A stretch of DNA of 64,000 nucleotides from Hemibagrus wyckioides. Its lineage: Eukaryota; Chordata; Actinopteri; Siluriformes; Bagridae. The stretch covers positions 9,483,392 through 9,547,391 of the forward strand of contig NC_080734.1 in NCBI RefSeq assembly GCF_019097595.1, given 5' to 3'. Positions 37,701-47,500 of this stretch are shown here, piece by piece. The notes beneath the pieces are model-generated. The model saw only the letters and a list, made by a program, of their open reading frames with translations. It searched no databases and was not told where the DNA came from. Position numbers and translations under genes: made by a program. Within the stretch, counting starts at the first letter, position 1, and every line of letters starts with the position of its first letter.

Positions 37701-40700
37701 TATACCTCGGCAGGAACTGGAGAAAACAGGTGATAGATACTGCCCCTATAACCTGAGCCGTGAGTGAGTAACGGTGTCTGAGCGGTGCACACTGCACTCT
37801 ATACACTCACTGACATGATCATCCTCACAAAATGAGGAAGAAAGGGAGTTGTAATTGTTGCAGCTTTTCATTGGATGATGTGAAATATTAACTGGAGTTC
37901 AGTAAACTACAGGGCTTAAAAAAAATCTTACCTCTTTCACGCATTTATGAAATTCCCTCCAAGACATCTTCATGTGATCATGTAATACTGTTGTAGTGTA
38001 TCATTATAGGGCACTCAAATTAAAACACGGTCAGATATGGTCTTGAGTGACACAATAGAGTGAGTGAACACAGCCATTCGTAGTCAGGAGCCATGGTCGC
38101 AAAACTGACTGCTTTCTGGGTAGGAGGGATGGAAAACTCTCCTACTCTCCCCTGGAAATCACAGTCACACCAGCCAATCATGAGTATCTGTGAACTCATG
38201 TATGCAGAAGAGGGTGGGTAACACACACAAGATGCATTTGGTTGGCTTCACGCATCTTACGGAAAACATGTCAGCCATCACCCTCTCTAGTTGATAGCTA
38301 CTATTTGATAAGGAAGAGCTGGCTGGTGGATGGGATTTAGCAGATGACTAAGCTGAAGAGAAAACAGGGGGGAATTCTTGGTTAGCTACTGAATCAAATT
38401 CAGTAACTAGCTAACAGCAATATTTTTGACTACACACAAATAAATTCAAAGTTAATTAAGAAAAAAGTTAATGAATGTCAAAGTTTATGCTGTATAGTAT
38501 TATCTATATACTGTATGTTTGGTGTGATAGAATAAAATTGAGATGGCAAAGAAGAAAAACTGTATATTTACATAGCATTTTTTTTTTTCCTTTTTTTTTT
38601 GGAGAGCACCCAAGATTTTGTGCAGAAGATTGTCTCATAGTTCTTAATCCCAATCAATCTGCTGATTAGTCCAGTGAGAAGCCAGACTGTTTATAATGGA
38701 GTGAAATATACAGCGAAATTGATTTTTCAGAATATCTGTGAGATAAATAAACCCAGTTTCACTCTTGTGCTATGTTTACTAAGGGGATCTGAAGGATTTC
38801 TGAAACATCTGATCTGCAGACCAGGCTTAAACCTAGTACAGTCTGGTACTGACACGGTTTTATGTACTGACTTAATTATGTATGAAATAATAGAGTCTCT
38901 GTTTTGTCTCTGTCTATATTTTGGAGTGTATGCAGAGAATTTGAGAAATCCAGTCTAGAGTAACTCTGAGCAGTTAAGGATGAGGTTTTTAGTCACAGCC
39001 CGTGAGCAGAGCATTTGAACCCCAAACCTTCTCGTCACCGTTGCTCCTGTATTGCTGTTTTCTGTGGTGTTGTTTTACAGGTTGGGGTTTGTGGGTTTCA
39101 GGTAAACAGGTGAGTGGAGGTGAGGGAGTCCGTATCTCTGCGCTCGGGTGACTGGAGCAGGGCCGTATGAATGATTTAATGACACATGGCCATTGGCCAT
39201 GGTGTGTGATTGGACTCCTTGCTTATTCACTGTTTTCTCAATGATTTATTCATTTAATCACAACAGATTATTTCCTGACTGTTTGTCTGTTGCCTAGTCT
39301 TGTTTGTCTGTTGCGACCAATCTACACCTATCAGGCATAACATTATGAGCACTGACAGGTGAAGTGAATAAGACGATTATCTCCTCATCATGGCACCTGT
39401 TAGTGGGTGGGATATATTAGACAGCAAGTGAACATTTTGTCCTCAAAGTTAATGTGTTAGAAGCAGGAAAAATGGGCAAGCGTAAGGATTTGAGCGAATT
39501 TGACGAAGGGCCAAATTGTGATGGCTAGACGACTGGATCAGAGCATCTCCAAAACTGCAGCTCTTGTGGGGTGTTCCCGGTCTGCAGTGGTCAGTATCTA
39601 TCAAAAGTATCCTTTAAGTCCTGTAAGTATCTTGGAGACCCCTCCTCGAAACTTACAGGACCTAATGGATCTGCTGCTAACATCTTGGTGCCAAATACCA
39701 CAGTACACCTTCAGGGATCTAGTGGAGTCCATACCTCGACGGGTCAGGGCAAAAAGGGGACAAACAGAATATTAGGCAGATGGTCATAATGTTATGCCTG
39801 ATCGTGTATGTTGTCTATCTGTCTGTGCATCTGTATGTGTTCCTGTCTGTCTCTGTATCTAGATATTTGTCTTTCTGCCTCTCCCTGTGTGTCAGTGTAT
39901 ATGACTATATGTCTTTCTGTCCATCTCATGTCTGTCTATCCCTGTCTGTATGCACATCTGGCTGCATGTCTTTCTATCTGTTTGACTATGAATCTGTGAA
40001 TCTATGTGTTTGTATCTGTCTTATCTGTTAGTATCTGTCAAGCTATTCCAGTCTATACATCTAGTTGTTTTTCTGTCTGTCTTTTTATCTATTCCTGTCT
40101 GTCTGTGCATCTATATGTCTTTCTATCTACCTGTCTCTTTCTCTGCTTATCACGGTATCTGTCTGTATGCTCTTTTTCCTGAGTATTTTCCTTAATTATT
40201 AAATGTAACCATGTTACATCCTCTTCATTATCTGGTCTAACTCTTCATCTTCAATACCAGTGCAGAAGGTAAAGAGGACAGAACAGAATGTATCTAAGCT
40301 CAGGAACAGGTTCACTTGTGGAAGAAGTGCAGAAACAGCCGAGCAGATGGCAGCTGAGCTCAGCAAAGCCAGTTAAAGTGAATAAAGAACACGAGCACAA
40401 GTGACCGGTTGGGGAAGCTGTAACAGTGTGTGTAAGTGTGTCAGGGTTATTGTATAAAGTCTATAAGCTCAGTGAGGATACAGCCAGGGTTCAGTGTGAC
40501 ATTCTGGGATAAGTTTAGGATGTGATGATTATATAGCAAAAGGAAGTCTGAAGATGACATGCAGCTATGTAAATGTTGCCATGGTGATCCCGTCGTGAAT
40601 AAGGACTTATAGCACATTATAGCTCACAAGTTGACACTGACGACTGCAAGAAAGCACAAAGAGCCACTTGTTCAATAAATCAGGACAGATAGTCACCACT

Positions 40701-42697
40701 GGTCTTTCATAGCATGTTATTGGTTTGTAAGTTAACTAGGTTCCCTTAATATTCTAAACCCCTTTTTTTTCTCCAGCACCAAAGCCTAAATCAAACCGGA
40801 TTTAAACAAGGTCAGGTTACATGCTCCTGCTGTTGAAGATTTCATGTCACATACACATGCTGGTTTTGCTCCACTGTAACTGAGCTGATGTCTAAAGGCT
40901 GCTTATATGCCGCAAAAATACTGTTTCCCGATATTCTGTATTATTTTATTGTTCGCGTATTACAGAGGTGCTTACAGATACCCTGACTACCTTGTGTTTT
41001 ATTTTAGACAGTAGCTCACTAGGTAGGCAGCATCAAAGGGCATAAGGCCAGTCATGCAAAGGACACCAGATATTTTTTCTTTGTATTTAAATGAAGTGTT
41101 TGTGTGAGTGTGTGCAGAAGTGTGTGTATGCCAGTGTGTATGTCTCTTCGGGGGACACCAGATGCGATTATTAATCATGTGGAAAGGATACAGAATGATC
41201 AGATTGTGAATAAAGTCTATAGTATCCAGGTGAGATTTTCCTCATCTCCAGAAGCGTCTTAGTCAGAAAGCTCCGGAGCATGAATCCGACAGATCCGGAG
41301 AGTAAGAGGAGCCACAGAAACAAGTGTGTCAGGATTTGTAACCGCACAAAGCATAGCTGACTATGTACATCTCCAGTGGCAATGTTTTGTGCAGTAATTG
41401 CACTATAATGGTGTTCAGAAATGACAGTCATTACAATTCCTCAATATTAAACTGCCCCAGATGTCCAATGAATATCCCTTAGTTTGTTTAATCACATTTT
41501 ATTGGCGACTAGATGCTATAATGGGAAACAGGATTAATCAGGCAGAATCAGGCCTTCATGTAATCTCTACTACTAACTTCCTTAACAGCCGTAATGATTA
41601 CATTATAATGCGAGTGTCTGTGTGTATGCAGAGAGCATGTAAGGTCTTCCTCTTAAAACACAACGTCTCTCATTAGATGTTCTGAATGTTGGTGGTGTGT
41701 GGGTGACTGTTCAGAGTTCAGTGTATTTGTTGAAGAAGCTGACATCCACATTGTTGACTGTGTGAGGTTAACAGGAGAGATAAAGAAGAAGTGAGAATGA
41801 CTTTCTTTCCTTTTGCACGGCAGTGCTAAAGCTTTTAGACTTGTAAGCTGGGTGTGAGACCGCTGTGCTCTTCAACATCATAAATATTCAAATATTTATC
41901 AGTGCTTACTGTAGCTGACCCTGAGGTTTTCCTTTAGGTACAGTCTAGAATTAATGGCATCGTTCATTAAAGAAATGACCAAAAACTATTAATAAACCAT
42001 GAAAGGATCAATACTTATGCAAAACCTATGCTATTTGACCAAAAGTATGTGGACCCCTGACAATCATACCGATATGCGGTTCTTCTGCAAACTGTTGCCC
42101 CAAAATTGGAAACGCACACAATTGTCTAGAATTTCTGTATGCTGGAGATTTATGATTTTCCTTCATTGGAACTGTGCACAAAGTGAGCTCCATGAAGGCA
42201 AGATTGCCAAAGATGGCGTGGAAGAACTGTGGATGGAGTGGAAGAACATTTGAGGGGATGTGGTAGTTTAATGGTTAAATTGGTGCACAACTGATCAGAA
42301 GGTTGTGATTGTGAATCCCAGGTCCGCCAAGCTGCCATTGCTGGACCTCTGAGCAAGGCCCTTAACCCTCACTTGCTAAGTTGTATAAAATGAGAGAAAT
42401 TGTAAGTCACACTGAATAAGGGCGTCTGCAAATGCCATAAATATAAATATATAACTAGGGTGGTCTGAACAGAGCCCTGACCTCAACCCCACTGAACACC
42501 TTGGGGATGAACAGGAACACACATCAAATGTCATCAATATCATATGTCATCAATATCAAAAAGCTCTGTGTTACTAAAATGCTAGTTTAGTTTTGCTAGG
42601 CTAATGCTACCTCTACCTCTGTATTCTGGGCACAAGTGTGAAACTGTGATGCTGCCTGAGAGCTGTTTTTAGCCCAGAAGGAGACAAAGTGTTGAGG

Positions 42698-42736
<39 letters not shown>

Positions 42737-44506
42737 TTGAGAATGAAATGCCTCCTTAAGATAACTGAAGTGTCACTTTCTGATAAAAATCAATAAGTAG
42801 CTTAACCTCAGTGTCGTCAACTAAAAACCTTTGGGGTTGGACAGATGTATGCTAGCTAATAAATAACTATTATTGCACATGTTTAACAGTGATCAACAAG
42901 AAACTGGCTTGTTGTTATATAAGTTCCTGATCTTTCAGTTGTTCTGTACAAGACAGAATATTATATCCTCTCCATTTTCCTTTGGGTTAAATCTCCTTTG
43001 CCATTTTAAGGGCTGTTCCAGTAGTTTATCAGCTGAAGGAGTCGACATCACTGTAGTCTTCGGGAACACGGCTTGCTCAAGACATTGTGATCTGACACAA
43101 TTTCCTTTTTTAGACCAAATACCACAACACTGTTTAAAGAGAGGGAACGCTGACAAGTTGCAACACTGCATAGCGACATTTGCCTGAGATTTTTGTACAC
43201 ATGAGCATCTACAAGCTTTAGAAAGGGTTCAACAAACATTTGAACTCTGACACAAAATCTAGTCTAGTTGGAAAAAGATATTGCATTTTGTCTTAAACAT
43301 GACGTCAGCGTAACAGCGTCTTCCGGAGGAAGGTAGATGTTCTGGGTCACGTTTATAGCACTTTTATATCACTCTGCTCAGCAATGACCATATTATCATC
43401 CCTGCAGTCACATGTTCCACCACCCGGCATGCTGTGCTGTACCTAAAAGCCATGCTGAATTCGGATACCCTTTTTACCTGGGTACCATGTTCCCTGAGCT
43501 GCTGCAGACAGGTTTAGCTAAAAATAGGACAGAACATTGATTGATCAAATAGAGTTGCAGAGAAGTAGCTTCTCTACCCGCTTCTCTACCCACTTCTCTA
43601 CTTACTACTACTCTCATTCTTCTCTGAAGTCCCTTTATGACTGATTTAATAGGCCATTTCAGTCATTTCAGTCACTTCCTTCCTTCCTTCCTCTCTCTCT
43701 CTCTCTCTCTCTCTTATTCTTATTCTTCAGTAAGAGCTTATACTAGTCATCCTAATGCATCTGGAGCCTGTCCCATGAACACTGGGCAGGAGGTGGTAAT
43801 ACACCCAGGATGGGACACCAGTCCATCACTGGACAACACACACACACACACACACATTCACATCTAGAAGCAATTTAAAGAATTTGTAAGAAACCCACGC
43901 AGACAAAAGTAGAGCAGAGAAATAACTCAAACTCAGGATCATACCATGAACCCTGAAGCTGTGAAGCTCCGTACTGCATCATCATGCAGGTTATTTAATG
44001 TTTCCGTTTCATTTTTAACTTATTTACCTACAGAAACCTTTTTACCTGCTTGATCTTGTATTTCCTCCTTTTTGGTCCATGTAAAATCCTAGTCCTTGAC
44101 TTAGTTACCAAATGGGCACTTGGGATGGAAAATAACAGAGCTGTAGGCTAAGTTAAGTTGCCTTTGTTTGTCACATATACATTACAGCACAGTGAAATTC
44201 TTACTTCACATATCCCATCCTTAGCGGTTTTGGGGTCAGAGCATAGGGTCAGCCATGAAACAGCGCCCCTGGAGCAGGGTGAGTTGGGGGCCTTGCTCAA
44301 GGGCCCAACAGTGGCAGCTTGGCGGTGCTGGGGCTTCTGGTCAACGACCCAGAGCCTTAACCACTTAAGCTGCCACTGCCCTTTACCTAGTGCCCTTCTG
44401 AATAGTGTTTCTAAAGACATGATAGAAAGCTTACATGTTTTGATTGATATGTTAATGTTCTTTAATTGCACATGTACAGTATTATTGTCTGGAAATACAT
44501 ATATAC

Positions 44507-44542
<36 letters not shown>

Positions 44543-47500
44543 CAACAACGTATGGTAAGAAAAGGCTCGGCAACAATTCCTAGAACAATCCCGAATCAAT
44601 TGGATAAAAGTGAAATAAGACCCCGGCTAATCTGAGCTACAGAGCGAGCGCCGAGTCGGTTCACTCCATCATCTCCATTTATCGATTCAGAGTTATATGG
44701 AATAATCTGATTAGATTTGAGTGTGAAATGTGCCGTGTGCTTCCAAATCGAGTTATCTGGTTAAAGTCTGCCTCTCTGAACGACATCTGAATAGTACGGT
44801 CACTTCAGGACACGGGAGGCGCGGCAGCGAGATTCACAATGCACATCCTTCAGTGTTCAGTTACCCTCTATTCAGGTGATTTTTATTTTAGTCTTTATAC
44901 TTTCTATGTGTAACAGCAAACTGTGAACGGTAAATAATTTTCAAATCATTTCCACTCATGATTATATGTGTGTGTGTGTGTGTCTAGCAGCGCTTCTGTT
45001 TCCCAACACACTGCGTCTGATTTTTCTTCAGGCTGTGAAAGCAGCTGTGATTTTTTTTATTTATTTATTTATTTTCTCACTCGACAGGAACGGCGTCGTC
45101 AGCGAGCAGTAAACATCCATTAGAGAGCTCGCTCAGCTGATTAGAGTCATGCGGAGGCTGCTTTACCAAACACTCTGCACAAATTTTAGCTTTCATGATT
45201 ACGATTACTGAGAGCAAGATTATGGTCTTAGATCTGATTTAATATTCAGCACGGCCTGGAAGACTGAGTACACCGATGGAAATGCTTTCTTCAAGAATCG
45301 ACTAGAACTTTTCTCATTACAAATTATACTATTAACAATATCTTAAGTGAAAAGCAGAATCTTAGAAATATTTACATGGCTTTCGGGATTTCTGAGTAGC
45401 ATGGAGTTTGTATAAAACCTGATCAGTCATGTGAGATCAAATCAACAGTCTGAACACACGTTTCTGTAGATAATTCAAAGGATAATGCTTGAGGAAAATT
45501 GAAAACCTTTTCCACGAAGGATCAGTATATCCCAAAACGCTTTTTCTCAATTCTGTAAAACTATGGGTTTATTTACAGTTTTAAATGAAAAAATAATAGA
45601 AATCTCAGATTTTTAATGTGGTGTCAGACTTTAAGAACGCACTATATGTACATGACTATGAAGCCTTAAGTCTTTCCTGAGGCCTTAGTGCAGGTCAGCA
45701 GCCAAATGACCTTTTGTGGTGCATGTTTTTGTTAATGGAGAATGAAGCTATGCAACCTCATATTTATACCCTAGAAAAAAAACACATGCTTGAAGCAAAA
45801 GAAACGTAATATTATTTTGCATTTATTTACTTTCTAAGACGTTTGAGATTACTTTGAGATATATTTGAGAGTAAATACTATTAGAAAAAAAATACTTTTA
45901 TTATAAAAAGTGCCTTGCATGAACAAATACAGTTTCTCTTGTTTGAACACCCATATCCCATGGACATGAAATAAATTAATGGCATTTATACAGTCGCTGT
46001 ATGTGTTTACTTAGCATCAATATTAATTATTAATATTTTGTTGTTACGTTTTCCTGATATTTTGTTGCTCTCAGAAGCTTTGCAGTCATAGGAGCAGTAT
46101 GTATTAATATTGTCAATTATAAAGCCATTTCTGGAACTGTTCTTCTCAGTCTCTCTGTGTGTGTTTTGTCCACACGGGTTGTGTGTTGTTTTCATTTGTG
46201 TTTGCTGCGTGTGTATTGTTTTTCAATCTGCCGGTGAATAATTGATGACGCCGGTGGATTTAGTCGCCTCTTAGCCGTTTGGGTTTCCTTCTCAGCGTTT
46301 CTTGCGGTGCCACGGCTGCATTTCGCCAAGCTGTTCACATACACGAGCAACTCCATCAGCGGAAATAGTTCGTAAGCTGCACATCTGCGCTGTGCTTTTT
46401 TAAAACACTCGAGCAGCGCTTTTTTTTTCAGACATGGTTTGGCTGGACTCTTCGATTGTGAACATTGTGATTTGTCTTGTCTGCTTGCGGTGTTTCTCGG
46501 TAGTCTGTTGTCCAATTTTTCATTGAGAACTTTTAAAGAAAGCATGTCTGAGAATGTTGTCTGAATTGGAAACGTTGAGGTATGGATGTGGGAATGGAAA
46601 GATATTTTTGTGAGAGATGATGGCTTGGAATAGAAAATGTACCGTACGTTCCGGTTTTCCAAGCCACATAATACCAGAGCACCAATATACCATCGGGTAC
46701 GCTGAGATAAAATGTACAGTGGTACAACTTTTTGTTAGTTCACTAGTCAGAGATTTGGGACACAGCACAGATAGGGTGTTTGCAATTCAGATTAGATTTG
46801 CTTACTATTCATTTTAATTTCATCTGAATTCAATCCACATGTCATATTGCAAGTTGTGATGCATTACATATTAATTATTTTATGTTAATTACATGTATAT
46901 TGTTATTGTGATTAATGGAGTCTTCAGTGTGAGTGCATTACCTGAAATGTCTCACCAATGTATTGATTTTAGATGGAGGGCCTGATGAGAATGCCCTAGA
47001 TAGCTGACAGACTGGAACCAGCTGGTTGGCTCCTGAGAGATGAGGGGGCGGGGCTTGGTGGAAGGCCATTGAAACAGAGGAGGTGTGGCCTGGTGGATAG
47101 TTTCTAAGAAATAAGCCATTTGCTTGAACTGAAAGGGTTCCACATGGTTAGGTGGATGGCTTCTCAGAGCTGAGGGGATGGATCGAGGTGGATGCCCCCA
47201 GAATCTTTGGGGGTGTGGCCAAGTGCATTGAATCAGGAATTGAAGGGATGTAGCCAGGTGCCTGGCTCTAGGATTAAATGTGGGGTCAGGTTGGCAGGCC
47301 CATATGCAGGACTTGGCTCTGTGGACAGTTCTAGACATGAAAGGCAGGTGAGATGCTTGGCACTGGAGAGCCTAGTGGAAACCTTTAGGTTCAGGATGTC
47401 TCTAAGCAGCTGAAGAGTAGATCCAGGTGGATTGCTCGAGGAACCGGGGAGTTGTGATTGGGTGGAAAGTTTCTTCAGAGCTGAGAAAACTGAGCCAGGT

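Larger units (their letters stand above)
34261..39324. other. LPGAT1 intron 6, repeat-poor section
   Basis: About 5 kb with simple repeats: (AT)n at 34702-34742 and (CT)n/(CA)n at 35600-35677. Otherwise it has no recognised element. Open frames across the CT tract are low-complexity artefacts. Confidence 0.4.

Noticed and set aside
44148..44583. Overlapping 141-142-codon frames on both strands
   Set aside because: Both pass through a SINE and a (TTA)n tract; no coding evidence.
46952..47338. 128-codon Pro-rich frame on the minus strand
   Set aside because: Lies across a degenerate tandem minisatellite; the pattern follows the repeat unit.
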